Of a stretch of 64,000 nucleotides of DNA, positions 14,001 through 29,000 are shown piece after piece. The notes beneath the pieces are model-generated. The model made no database searches, was not told the origin of the DNA, and worked only from the letters and a program-made list of their open reading frames with translations. How positions within the stretch are numbered: the stretch's first letter is position 1; the number at the start of each line of letters is the position of its first letter. The translations under genes and the position numbers were made by a program. The DNA comes from Owenia fusiformis. Lineage: Eukaryota > Annelida > Polychaeta > Sabellida > Oweniidae. The stretch lies in the NCBI GenBank assembly GCA_903813345.2, contig CAIIXF020000010.1:19603181-19667180 (forward strand), in the 5' to 3' direction.

Positions 14001-17000
14001 AAAAGGTGCATCTGTTAAAAATTTGTACAGGGTACATCATAGAGACTAATTACATGTCTTTTAAAGGCTCGCTTAAAAATAAAAAAAATGGTTTTCTGTT
14101 TATATATTACATGGGTAAGGCGGATTATAAGTTAAATAAATTCAAATATGTTCTCAGTTCTCTAATCGTACAACAGAAGTCTAGTCAAGGAACTCTGACG
14201 CAGGTAGAAATGCAATATTTTAAGATATATAAACTATATTTTTTGTTTAAACTAGGGAACCTTCATCTTTGAAGTGACATATCAAAGCCTAGATAGTAAC
14301 TTACTTATACATAGTCTCTACAGATAAGCTACTTCTGACACGCAGAACAGCTATCAATATAATACAAATTGTTTTGCTTTCTCTTAAACAAACATAAGCT
14401 ATTTTTAACATTTTTGCAAAATAAAATTTCAAATGTTTCAATATGAACTGTATTCATAATTATTGGATTGACCCATCAAGAGGTTGGCTATTAGATTATT
14501 TTCTGGTGGTACTTGGTGGTAGGTTTACATATATTAAAGCACCAAAATGAAGATACCTGTATTTGAAAATATTAAACTTGAATCAAGAAAATAGAATTAT
14601 AAAAATTCATTTTGAAACAAGTAGAACCATTAACACATTGCCGCTTTTTCTGAGAGTAACTTAAGTTTTCACATGCGCCTTTTCGATAATAACTAAAACG
14701 AGAAACTACAAAGAGGTTTATCGCAAAAAATAACTGAATTTTATCGAATAACTCTCTGATAAGATGACAGGAGATTTGTTTTCTAAATGTACTAATGCTT
14801 TCTAAAATATCAAAGAGGTGTTCAAGAGAACCTTTCTCAAGCATTTTGGTATTAGAGGAGATTCTAAGTACCGTAAGTAAATTATAGAGAAATAATTGAT
14901 TTGTTACAAGTTCAAGTTTAGTTTTGACTAAGAACTAGGAAATACAGTAAAACCTGCGTATAGTGAATTTCAATGCAGCCACTAAATTGTGTTCACTGTA
15001 GGTAGATGTTCACTAGACACAGATATTCAGAGAGAGGTGTTCACTAAGACAGGTTTTACTGTATCTACAAAGCATACAGAGCCACATGACCTCCTGGCTC
15101 AGATTTAGCAGTTCCTTGAATTTCTCTAACAAGACATGGTAATTAACTAGAGAAAATAAATGTTACTTTAGTCAAAAGTCGAATAATTTCTACCTGGCGC
15201 ATGGCAAGCTTATTAAGAGTGGTGTCTGAAAGAGTCCTATCATTTCATATGCTGAGTTTTTTCTTTCTTGAGTACCATATCAATACATGTAAAGTTAAAA
15301 TCAAATGACAATTATTTAACAATTTCATTGACTAACATAGATACTCTCTTTTGATCTATGAATTGTATATTTTAAGATTTTAGCTTTCCTGTGACCTTGA
15401 CATACAAATGTAAATATAAGTGTGATATTTCCTAAACTAAAGAAGTAAGACATATTGCTTCAAGAACCATTCAATTCAACAATTAATACAAAACCAATCT
15501 GAGCCTACAAATATGGAACTGACATTCCCTTTGACCTAAACAGAAAATCAAGGAACCATTTACAAAAATCATTACCTAGACCAAACAATTTACCTTGAGG
15601 ACTTTGGCTCATTTAAAAGCACAGTATTCACTTAATTTATATTTCAAAAAATAGATATTAGACTAAATTGAAACGCACTTACCATTTTACCAATCATCAT
15701 GACGTAAGGACCAAGGTACTTGTTAACGCTAAATATATCGAGAATCCTGATGTACCAGAATACAATGTCCACACAATAGATGACTCTGCCAATAACATGA
15801 GTGTCATAATCAGGTTGCATGCGCAAGATGAATCCAATCGTGAACAACAATATGGCAATTGTGTCGCAAACATTCCAATTCTCACTGAAGTAAACAGTGA
15901 ACTTCTGACTGATTTTGACCGGCTCAGAGGAAATTATCTGAAAATATACAAAACAACACACATGAAAAAAGATGTAGCTTTCTGATGGATTTGTATATTT
16001 CTACCCATTTTCTAAGGTAAGTATTATTATCACATCTCACTGTTGTCTCCCAGCATTGAAATAACAAAGGTCAATCCCAATTGTTAAAGGCAAATATTAG
16101 ATGTAACTTTAAAAATAGGTTATGTTGCAAAAATAGGTGAAATTGTAAAAGTAGGTGAAATTGTAAGAGTAGGTCAAATTGTAAGAGTAGGTCAAATTGT
16201 AAAAGTAGGTCAAATTGTAAGAGTAGGTCAGATTGTAAGAGTAGGTCAAATTGTAAGAGTAGGTCAAATTGTAAAAGTAGGTCAAATTGTAAGAGTAGGT
16301 CAAATTGTAAAAGTAGGTCAAATTGTAAGAGTAGGTCAAATTGTAAGAGTAGGTCAAATTGTAAAAATAGGTCACAGAACAAATACTCAAGAAAAAGTAT
16401 AACTGATATTAATAAAATCTACAACATAGCTTAATATGATCAATAAAATTGACTACATGTGATTTACATTGTAAAGTTTTGATGAATATTACAATGTCCA
16501 ACTAATTGCAAAAAGAAATATAATTCGTCAATACATTTATTCCAACATGTTTTATCCGATTTGGAAAAACGGGGGCATTTATTGTGCGAATTACCAATAT
16601 GGGGCCCATAAAATGGATATGAACATTAATCCAGACGAATAGTAGTATCATCTTGCCATAAAATTGTTGAAAATATGTTCATAAAGTGAGCCACTTAACA
16701 ACAATAAATGTATTTTGAAAAACAATGTAAAGTTTCAATTATAATATACAAGTGCTACAAATAACAAAAAAATATAACAGCAACAATTAATCAAGAGAAT
16801 ATAACCTGTAAACAACTGAGAAAATATAATTAAGTTAAGTCAACTAAAAAGACTCAGAAGCTATTTATTGCTAAATTATTGCAACAATAGTCTGTAATTA
16901 GTCAGAAGTTACCATGAGCAAAATAAAGTCTTAGGTCATATTTTCAATAAATCACAGCATCAATGTCTCTTGATGTGATTCTATTGTTTTGAAAACAATC

Positions 17001-20000
17001 CAGAAAACAACTACATGAAAACATGTAAAGTTGAACACATCTGTAGGTGGAACACACTTGTGTGGAAGACTTTTCAAAGCGCTGTTGTGCATTAACTCCA
17101 TCTAAAATGAACCTCTGTAGGTGGAACACCTCTTTAAGTTGAACACTTCAAAACACTGTTACCCATTACTTAATTTAAACCTTTGTAAATAGAACACCTC
17201 CAAAGTAGAACACTATTTAGAGGTACCAACTGGTACTAACAATGTTCTAACACAGTATTTTCATTGCACTGGCGGATTAGGGGGGGGGCCTTTTTGGTCA
17301 TTACTGGGCCTTCTAAGGCCTTATTTTTTATTTCAGGCCAAATTTTGAAGAAAATGTGCCTCAAAATTTCAAAATCTTTTTCCATGCAAGCGCAGACGTT
17401 TTTTTTCTCTGACCTGAAATTTGGGCCCCCCCCCTTGTTGGTTCCCAGATCCGCCCCTGACATTGTGTGGTCTAAGAGGAAGTATTGTTGTCATACATAC
17501 TCCATTATACAACGAGTAAATCAATTATTCTGGTTATATTGCGACATCAGCTATCATATTGTTGTCCCATTTGTGGTCTTATGCTTTCTCGGAAAATACG
17601 CCTTCTTATTTAATACAAGTTAGACATTGTGGGTGTTTGCCACAGTAAATGGTTAATAACTTTGTTTTATGTCAAAAACAGAACCATAATGTGGTTAAAT
17701 CCTTTATTTTCTAGACTAGCTTAACTCACATTGTTCTACATATATATACCTACAGTTGCTTCAATTAAAAGAAGTGAAATGTCTAACATGAAAACTGCAA
17801 AAAATAAACCAAAATGTCCTCATTTTATTATATTGATATAGATAGGACTGTACAATAATATGAACACATTCTTACAGGCAAATGATAAACTAATGATAAG
17901 ATTTTGCAGAATAAAGGGGACTTTCCAAACTTTGAACTAACTAGCATTATGTTAAACAAAGTTACATTTTTAACATTCAATGAAAATCAGTCAATTTATA
18001 TTGAAATTTACTTCAAAACATGTACCGCCATCCACCATCACTTACAATATGAGATGATTCATAAAAAATTATCCAATTTGGCGAGGCCCAATAATAGATT
18101 GATTTCATTGTACTAAGTGTTAGGCTCAGGTGGCACTAAATATATTATAAAACAACTATATGTTGTATAAGATAACAAGTCAGTAAATTGGAAGCAAGAG
18201 ATTGGAGCAAGAGTCTTGCTTCAAAACCCTGAAACCCCCTATCTACTTATCAACAAAAACCAGTTGTAAAGTAGATAGGGAGGGGGGATCCCCGGGGTAT
18301 TGAAGTAAGACTATCAAAAGTAACTAAATGTAAAATGTTGTAAGCAGCAATATATTCCACACAATCCTAAATTTAACATAAAATTTGAGTTAACTGGTCA
18401 ATATGGGAGTCATTGAAGGCCATCCTCCAAAGCAGGTATCCAGAATCCGTACCTCCTTCTTCCCCCTGCTATAACCACTTTGGAAGCGTCCGATTAAACT
18501 GAATTACGTGATCTAATTATGCGCAATGATTTATACATGATTTCTGTAGCAGTGTTGGGACAGCCAATCAGATTGCGAGTTCTTAATCGGGGAAATGCTA
18601 ACTGCTTATTGCATGGAGTAAAAAGAAAGAATATATTCTGGATTTTGAAGCCCTGTGATCGGAGGATGCTGAAGGCTGGAGAAGCAGAAATATCCAAATC
18701 CAGTAGTCCAAGGAATACATGTTGGATTGTTGGTGTCCGTTCAGCAACACAAAATGTTTACAACATAGCACTCTATATAGCACTAAAGGGAAATTCATGG
18801 AGTGAGTGGGCAGAAGCGTAACACAGACGAGATATAGATTAGAAGTTTCATAACATCGGAGCATCTTAGGTTTTAAGACAGAAAGATGAGCAATTACCAC
18901 ATCATATAACATATAATTCAGAATATATTGTCCAAGTCTTTGGTAATTGGCTTATTAATGCTTTACACTCTTCCCACTTCGTGTAACATTTACCTTCAGG
19001 ATTTGACACAGTCGAATGTCACAACGATCTAGTGTGATCATTTATGGTTGTTTTTCATTAATGTCATGGTAATAATCTGATAATGATAATAAAGATCCGG
19101 ATGTATATTGTCATGTGTACATGTTTATTTCTAGTAATCTTCATTAAGTGGTGTTTTTAGCATGATTGATAATGGAACTGTCATAAAATGAAACTGAACA
19201 ATCAAATATTATTTTAGTATTTGTTTTTCTGGATCTTCCTGAAGATCAACATGAATAAAACACTCCTAAACTTGACTATGTCACAGGGAAATATGCCAAG
19301 TACTAAAATAGTACTCATGGGATTTTAGTGCTATTTGAGTACTCATTTAAGTAAATATCAGTACTAAATGTAGCACTTATGACATGAGTACTGATTTATT
19401 GGATGTTTTAGTATTAAATGAGTACTCATATGATGAGTGATAAAATAGTGCTAATTTCATTGACGTTTCATTACTCAATGAGCACTCATACATATGCAGA
19501 GTAGCCTACTCAGTTGGTACAAAATTACATGGAGTAAATTAGCACTCAAGCTCAAGAGCTTGGTTTTGACAGAGGCTAATTTAGTACTAATTTTGTACTA
19601 ATTGAGTAATCAGCATATCTCCCTGTCTTTGATTCTAAACTAAACCTTGGATCAGAGCTGGGTTTTTCAAATATCTAAAGTCAGGTATTGTCTATAAAAA
19701 TAATTATATAAATGTATAAACTGTATTTTTTATTATTTGGTGCTCTCTTTATTGGAAAGCATCAAAATGACAATAAAACTCCAACTGCCCTTACTAAACA
19801 AGCAGCTATTGATAATGATGAAGTAAAACTCTGTAAATACATTTAGGCTTTTCCCCCCATTTATGAACTTTATTTAGTTGGCTTCCTCTTTGTCATTTTT
19901 CTGGCTGCACATGGAGTAATTTTCTTGGACACCAAGGATACAAGTCTCAGAATGTAAATTAAAGATGGAGTGTAAGGATTATATGCCATTTGGCCTTTAT

Positions 20001-23000
20001 TCCCCATACCCAGTGATCTCCAGCATTAAAGCAAGTGGGCGCAGTACCCACCTGAGATTTTGAAAATACGCTTGTACCCACCTGAAAATCAACTTGCACC
20101 CACTTGAAAATGAGAACAAGGGACAGACGTGAACAATATCATACCTAAAACACAGCATTGTGGTCTTGTTGACCAAGAAAGCAAGATGGCCGCAGAAGTT
20201 AATCAGCTCTAGAACTTATCACTGTGTAACATATGTAAAAATTTGAACGGTTTGGCTGGAAACCTGTAGAAAAGTCTTGAAAATGAAGATTTTAGGACGG
20301 AAAATCCAAAATGGCCACCTTAAAATTTACCCAGAATGCCCAAAAACCAATCAGTTCTTGACGTTGATATGTAGAAACATCCCTGAAAATTTCAGATGAA
20401 TCCCTCAAATGGTTTGGCTGAAAATCTGTAGACAAGTCTTGAAAGTGAAGAAAAAGTATAAGCATACTTTACAGTGATGTATCTGTCACCTGCTACATCA
20501 ATAGCATTCAAAATGGAATTGACTCAAGATGAAGGAGATAATCTCTTACATAAATCTGAAGAACAACCCAAAGAACAATAAAGACTTTCACTGTATATAT
20601 TACGGATCTTAATCTAGGAAGGTCAAGGTTATTTTCTTTGCTTGGTATTCTCCGCAAGTACATTTATTCTGCTTGGCCATGATAGACGAACCTGAGCTTT
20701 TGTAAGAGTAAAGAGATTTTGAATGAGTTGTGAAGTAAGAACTGAAAAATCTCTTCCGCTGATGAGCATATGTGTAGGCCCTGGGAAAGATAGCAGAGAA
20801 AAATAATACTGCTCTTAAAAGGCATATGGGAAGCATGTTGAAGATTGCATTATCTCTTTCTACAAAATGCAATAAAGATATACATTCATCGCAAACGTCA
20901 TCAGTGCTTGATTCTGTGGATTCAACCACCTTGACATTCATACTGTATAACAGTTAAAAAATGTACAGTTTAGTTTAATTACTAGTATATTGAATATGAT
21001 GGGACCAGAAAAACAACAAAAACTTCAATATGTAGCAAAAAACGTCACAGCCAAGATATTCTACTTGAGCAAATACAAGTTGATCATGCCATGAAATAGC
21101 CTTGTATTCTTTTTTCTGAAATTCGACTAATAACATTTTATTTAACAAGACACACAATGATAAACATTGCACAAAAAAACTTGGAAACAATTTCTTTAAC
21201 TGTTTACCTAAAAATAAAAAGATGTTGGCGTGGTTGACTAAAAATAAAAATTGCTCTCATGTAATATTTATTCAGCATGACCCCAAAACCAATTGGGTGT
21301 AGATTATCATATTAAGAAACATCCTTACCAAAATCATACCACGAATCATCTCTGAAAATGAGATTTTTATTCTGCCAAGTTTCAAAAATTTACCCAGCAT
21401 GCCTAAAAACTAACAAGGCGATTTAAGGCAGAATTGAAAAGTGTTACTGAACCATTTGTAGTGTTGAAAAATGAGTCAGTAATAAATTCTGATTTGCAAG
21501 GAAATATTTGATTAACTTATTAAATATGGATAAATTGCAGTTTGGCAGGTCATAAAGACTTGTATAAGTTGAACACAGAATAATAATTGTGAGTTATAGC
21601 ATATAATGTGAGGTAAAATAAACTGTAATAGAATTCAATTTTGTCCAATCATTAATCACAGCTAGAAGGATACAGGGCATTAACATGACAAAATGTCACC
21701 ACCTAGTTGCTCACAATATTATGAGTTCAATCTTAAGTTAAGATTTGAATTTCTGAGAACTTGTAGATGATTTTGAAAAAATAAATTGGTCAATTTGAAG
21801 CAAGTTGAAAAAAGACATTTTGACCTTTTTTGACCTTGAAAAGGTCATTGAAAGTCAAATCTTAAATATAAAGTCCGATTTGACAAATTGAAAAATTGAA
21901 GTCTAAGCAGTATTTGTTATGTTATTGGAAGTTGTGAGAATTTGTAACAGACGTTGATTGCCAACTGCCAACCACCATACAATGTCAGTATAACAATGTT
22001 AGGTACTCTATGATTTCCCACAAACATTATCTTAGCAATATATTTATTTTGTTATTTTTCAAACGTGAACACCCTCATGTTTATTGCTGGTTTTAAACCT
22101 TTTTAGAACCAAATACAGTAAAACCTGTCTTATACAGCTCGTCTTATGCTAGCCAAAAGTGTTCAGCATTTCAGGTGTTCATGTTACAAGGTTTCTTGAC
22201 CTATATACAGTTTGTTTTTATTCAGCAGTAATATTACATACATTTAATACAATATACTAATCAGCTTGATATCCTTCTGGATATATAAAGCATTTAATTA
22301 CAATATTTTGTTATAAAATAATTGCTTGTGCACTACACTTCTTCCTGAATCTTATAATTTGAAAAAACTAAATTTGAATATGTAAAGAAAAAATGTAGAA
22401 CAATATATAGCATATAGCAAACCAATTACTGCCTATCTAGCCCTTATGAAATATGTCTTGAACTGTAACTGTAACATACAATTACTTCAAATCCCAAGAA
22501 TATAGAATTACCTAATTTTATTACATGACCTTTTAGTTGACCTTGACCTATACAAGTAAGTATGACTTTGAACATTTCGGAAACTACAAGGCCCCAATTG
22601 AAACCATACAGATATTACTACACAGAAGTGAACAGAGCAGTAGTTACTGATCAACATAATATCTATTGTATGAATCTTGACTTACTCCTATTCAAAGTCA
22701 GATATAATATTTTACATCAATATATATCAGCAGGGTATATTTTTATGATGATAACACTCTAGCAGCAAGCAGATGAAAGAGGAGTACATAGAGGTTATTT
22801 AATGGGAGGGATGGAATATGAATTTTTATTCCGAGGGAAGATATGATATTGGACAAGGAAAATATCAAATTGACCGAGGGATTTTAGCTCATACGGAATC
22901 TCATACAGGATTTTTTGAATATCAATTTTATTCCCTGTTATTTTCCCGGGGAAAACATGTTATCATGGAATAAAATATTGTATAACGTTAGTTGCCATTG

Positions 23001-26000
23001 TGCTACATATATATCAATGAATCATTTTAAGGAACAAACTAGCAAAAGGGAACCATATACGGGGATTAGGAGAACAGAGTTTATAAATTCAAGAATAAAG
23101 GTAAATTCAAACTCCAAGAGTTTATAAATAAAGGTAAGTATCATATAAAATTAGTAGAATATGAAAAACTATGAAAATGCGAAATATGTATGAACAAAAG
23201 CCTAAGGGAAAAGAGTAAGAGAATGAAACATCTAAGAGTATAACCAGTCACAAAGAAAACAAACCCCAAATATCCCAAATCATGATATAACATATAAAGA
23301 ATCTAAATTAATCATAATCCAGCCCCGCAAGACCAGGAGACATTTCGTTCATAATATGTGTTGAATAAATTGAAAATACCCTAGACATAAAAAATATATG
23401 TTAACACTAGAAATAAATAAACTAGTTTTCTCGCTTTTGATTTATCCATGTATATCTATAAATACTGAGCTAAAACTAGCAATCAATATACTAAAGAGAT
23501 GAACATTTGCTTAATACTTTTAATTTCAAGTTGTTGTTTACTCCTGGTCTTCAACATGGACTATTTCCAGGACACATCATCTGTGAGTTGTGTCATTAAT
23601 TACAACTGATCCTACTCAAAATAAATAGAAAATAATGAATGGTAAATATGTTTTTGTGATGATCTCATTTTGATTGCATCATTGTTGTGGCATATTATGA
23701 GATGAACAGAGAAAGGGATGGTTAAGTCTACCAAAGAAAATATCAAGGTGATCATTCTTTGAAATCCATAAAAATTATAAAAACACCTGGATTCAGAAAT
23801 TAACAAAGTAAAGTCATAAAAATAAAGTTAACTATATTCTCTATAATAAGATATTTCCTCCATTGTATGCAAAATTCTTCTTTTTCCAAGTCTGATAAAA
23901 TATGAAAATTTTGACAGAATATCCTAATATTTAAAATGTCAAGTATATTCAATTGGGTATAAATCTGTTTTCAAGTGGGTGCAGCACCCCTAATAGCTAT
24001 AATAAGGTTGGAAAACACCCCAGGGAAAACACTCAGTCTCAAAATCATATACCGTATTTGCCGTGAATGGCGCCCGGGCGCTTAAAGTAAGTCAAAACAG
24101 TTCAAAAAGTTGACCTTATTAGCGCCCATATGAGTCCCGATGAGAAAAATGCCGGAGTTTCAGTTTCAGTTTAGAAAAAAATTTGTTTCATGAAATTCGC
24201 CATGTTTGCATGAATCGTAGGGTTCTTGCCTAGTGGAATAGTGGAATATATAACATGTACTTACATCAGTATTTTACTCGATAATTCGATAGGAAAACGA
24301 TATAAACCCACGGAATCGAATACTTCCGTTTCAATTTCTTCTCAGCCTCGTTTTGAAATTTTCAACACAAACTGAACGAGGTGGCAAGATTACAGGGAAA
24401 ATCACCGGTAAACATCAAAATAATGGATATATACTTGAGTTACCAACATTATATACATTTTATGGTGAAAAGAATGTCATATTCAAGCTGGAATACCTTT
24501 TGGAAAAAGGGAGAACATATTTATTTGACAACCTGTACATATTGCTAATTTCAAATTAAGAAAGAGGATAAGTTTCTCTCAGCCAAATGACTGAGGCAAT
24601 TGTGAAGCTTATTGGAGTTAGATGAAGAACTACAGTCTAATATGCTATAGTGAGCAGATTCTAATGAGTAAGAGAGAGAGAGAGGGGGGGGAGAGAGAGC
24701 AGAACTTGATATGATGACAAGATACTGACGTATGACACTTTTTTAGTTTCTACACATACGAGTATACACAAAACATCACATTTTAAGGCTTTTTCACCTT
24801 GATTCTGGCACAACAGAACACAAAATATGACGTACATAACTACAAATACAGCACACTTTTACAAATTAATAACCAGTTGTTATCCTATTACAGTTTAATA
24901 GGATGCTTTGCAAATATCATATCATTATAACCTAAAACAAGGCATTTATGCAAAATGTTACCACTTGCCATTTGTTACAGTCACTGACCACCGAACAACA
25001 ACTGCCAAACACCATCCACAAAAAGTAACATAATAAAGCTGTAGAGACAAACCTAGTCAGCTAAATGAGATTAAAATTTCAAAATGCAACATTTGCATAA
25101 CTTATCAGATCAATATTTTCATCCCTGAAATCCATCATGCTGTTTGCCATGAATGTGTAGATAAGACTTTGAAGACTAAATGGATGAAACGACAATAACC
25201 TTTTTTCGATAGAAAGTAAGTTAATCTTTACGCTTATAAGTCATGATAAAGTGCATATTAATATTTGTTCGCTATTTGCAAAGCCTTCACTGTAAGGATC
25301 AGATGGTTAGTTTTATTGGATGATTTATATAAATACAACAAGGCGTTAGCATTCAAAATGTCACCACCTACCATTTGTTACAGACACCAACCACCAAACC
25401 CATTGTGATGGTGAAATAATAATAGTCTAGAAAACAAATCATAAAGCTGGAACTCTATTGTCTTGATTCAATTATAAAGTGACAACTGTTGAGGCCGTAT
25501 CAATGCATCCTCCTAAGCAGGTATCCAGAATCCGTACCTCCTTCTTCCCCCTGCTATAACCAATTTGGAAGCGCCCAATTAAACTGAATCATGTGATCTA
25601 ATTATGCGCAATGACTTAATACATGATTTCTGTTGCAGTGTTGCGACAGCCAATCAGATTGCAAGTTCTTAACCGGGGAAATGCTAACTGCTTATCGCAG
25701 GGGATAAAAAGAAAGAATATATTCTGGATTTTGAAGTCCTGTGATCGGAGGATGGTACCAATGGTGCTTTACTTTTACCAAAATTAAGTATATTATAGTG
25801 AAGTATACTGTGTCTACAGTAGCTGCTCAAAATTAAATGCCAGCATTTAGTCACATATGTAAAATCGATAGGTGTGCCATGCCTTCTGTGGAGAGACAAT
25901 TAACAAATGAGGAAAAATGCCACAATGACATTTTTGTGGAGAGACGTGAAGAATAATGCAATAATGACATTTCTTGACGATCACCGTGATTCTGGGAATC

Positions 26001-29000
26001 ACAAAAACAGGAACTATCATAGACTATCATAATACACTTAAACACGATATATATAATATTTAGTCTAAAGGCATGTGGGCTGCGACATTTTTATATTATT
26101 TTTTATTATAATCTGATTGGCTCATTTAGCCATGGAACACCACATAAGGATTATCAGAACAATTTATGGTTGAATTAAGGAGGATAGATAGAATTTATTG
26201 CAATGAATATACTGAAAATAATTTGTTTCTTTCATGTAGCTCACACAATATTATAACAAGGCTTTAAAATGCAAAATGACACCACTTGCCATTTGTTACA
26301 GATGCCAAACGCCAAACACACTCTAAAAAAATAGTAGACCATAACAATATGTAACTACTTTTGGTGGTAACATAATAATAATAATTATGAATGCTTTTAT
26401 TTTCGAGGTACTTTTTGTGTCACCCTGTAAAAGGAATCCTAAAGCTAAAATTCAAAGAAAATTTAGTATGTAGAGGCATGTATCAATTAATCAAATATGA
26501 GGTAATGAATGTTCTAATAAAATTGAACAACGTTTTTCATTGATATATTGCCTCTTAATACAAAATATGAATTTCATACTTAAGCATTCAGTGAGTTGCT
26601 TTAACCTACAAGTACAAGTCAGGATTTATTAGATGTCAGACAATCAAGCCAAGTTAATTTCCTCCATAAAACTTCATATAACACAATCTTATCATAAATT
26701 ACAATGAGCATATAAGTGTAAGGCAATCAATGATTTTAAAGATAACAAAAAATATTACCAAATCGTACATCTCAGAATTGAGAATTTTTGATCGATAGAT
26801 CTTGTTAATGCGGAAGATTTTAAAAACAAGAAAAAGATAAAAGAGGATAATTTCCTGTAAGGAAGGAAAAACAAGACCTTGATTTCCACTGAGCATTCAG
26901 AATTGATATTCAATATCAGTAATGGGGATAAGTGACCTGTAAAGAGTTGATATAGTGCTCCAGTTACAAGTATAGACAATACCATAAATTGGAAATGATA
27001 TCATATTTTCTAATTTGCATATTTAGAGTGTGTATTTGTGTGAAGATTGTGTATTTGTTATATCTTAAATTTATCTCATAAACTATGCAGAGTACCTATT
27101 TGAATAAATGTTGGAGGATTTCATAAACTTCCTCCATAAATTTTGAATCCCTCTAAACAAATTTTGCAGACTGGTTACAGGGGCGTAGGTTTTCAGTCAG
27201 GGGGGGGGGTGCAATCGCGCAAAAAGAGTTGGTTTTCAGTCAGGGGTGCAATTGTGGCATAAACAAGCCAAAAAATAAGATTTATTTTGAATTTTACAAA
27301 AATTGATGCAACTTCCTTGAGCTAGTTGAGCTAAGAAGCTTCAAATAAAAAGCATTTTAAAGCTCTTTTTTCCTCTTTCTCATGGCTTTATTTCTATTGG
27401 TTATGAGGGGGCCTACGCTTATGGGTAATTTGACAAATTCTCTCAGACTAATCATGTTGAATCAGGTTGAAGAAACTTTGGAATACATACTGTTTTCGAA
27501 TAAACATTGGTAAAAGGCTCATCAATGGACTTAAGTGTGTTCTAGAGCATATCAGTGTCACTGCCTGTAATTGATCAACAATATTACAATGCAATTATAA
27601 AGCTATTGAATAACAAAAACAAGCAATTTCACTAAGTGGAACCTCTTTCAAGCCTCAATTAGTCAAGTGGCAACTACATGAGCCATTATTTTTTGATGAC
27701 TCTGCACATTGTAATCCTCAAATTGCTGCTAAAAGTCAGATTTGGGATATCAAGAAAGATACTATAAGGTCCCTTTTTGCTACCCATAATGGGAAAGGTG
27801 ACAGGTTGCTTGAACAACAAATAAGATATATAATGAACAAGAAAATAACAATACCAGGGTATATAAATCCATCAAATAACTCGATAATGGGCAAATCATG
27901 TAAAAGCAGCCCTTTTCAATACAATGGGTAAATTGAATTGCTCCATCAAATTTTGACGTATCAGATTTAGCACTTCTATTCCAATTTTGGTATATGCTTA
28001 TTAAAAAAATAGCAAATGCAATGCAAATGGGTTATGATAGACAAGACACACATGTATGACTAGATAAATGTATGAATCAGATGTATGGACTGATAAACCA
28101 ACAAACATATTTTCTACATCCATCAAACTCTGTTTCCTTGGAGCACTTTTTGTGCTCTTGAAAAGTATTTAGTTCAATAGATAATCAATATAAGTAGTGA
28201 GTGACTGTGCTATTTATTCAAGCATTAAATGCTTGTTTTGCAATATAAGGCTGACAATTACAGACTGAAAGACCTATATAATGTTCTTTATTTGTTTGTC
28301 AACTATATGAGACAAAGCAATGACAGTATCAGTTATAGAGACATAGACAAAAAAACGCAACCCTCTTATTTTGGAATAACTTTCTAAATTATGAAAATTA
28401 TGATAGAATCCATCTAGGGATGCTCTTGTGTAAAATCATCCCAAAAACATTCAAAAAGCAATTTTCTAAATTTTGGATTTCTGTCTTTGCTCTCATTTCT
28501 TATTGCTTTCATACTATAAATTTCATAATATACATTTACAGCAAAATCAGGTCCAATCCGAATGCCACTAGGACCAATCAAAAGTGTTCAGATTAACAGG
28601 TGTTCTCATTTCAAGTTTTTAACATGGAAGTCAATGGGAGACACAACATTTGGGATAGGAAAAATGTTCAGATTGCGAGGTGTTTGTATTAGGGAGGTGT
28701 TCAGATATACAGGTTTCATTATATATCAAATGTGTGATCTAATAATTATAAAAAAAAAAACATGAACATTTTTTCCAAGATGTATTTTTGAACAGCACCT
28801 AACTGACCTTTTACTGTTTGAAAACACTATAGAAGTCATTATCATAATTTGGATGATCACATTATCAAACTTAATACATTTTCCCAATAAATATCAACTT
28901 TCTGTGTAATTCTAGTCATGTAACAATTAGGAAACAAAACAAATATTGAAAATCAAATGACACAACCATCAATCAACTAATTATCACATCATGTAAATGC

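Noticed and set aside
15668-15985. 105-codon plus-strand frame
   Set aside because: It is antisense to the clearly conserved TRPM S3-S4 exon.
16071-16390. Two ~100-codon minus frames of LLLQFD and TYSYNL repeats
   Set aside because: The 18-bp minisatellite is a multiple of three, so several frames stay open. No start context or splice signals of note.
18519-18821. 100-codon plus frame and a 104-codon minus frame at 18598-18912
   Set aside because: They start inside the hAT-like MITE copy 2 and run into unique sequence; the same MITE elsewhere does not keep the frame.
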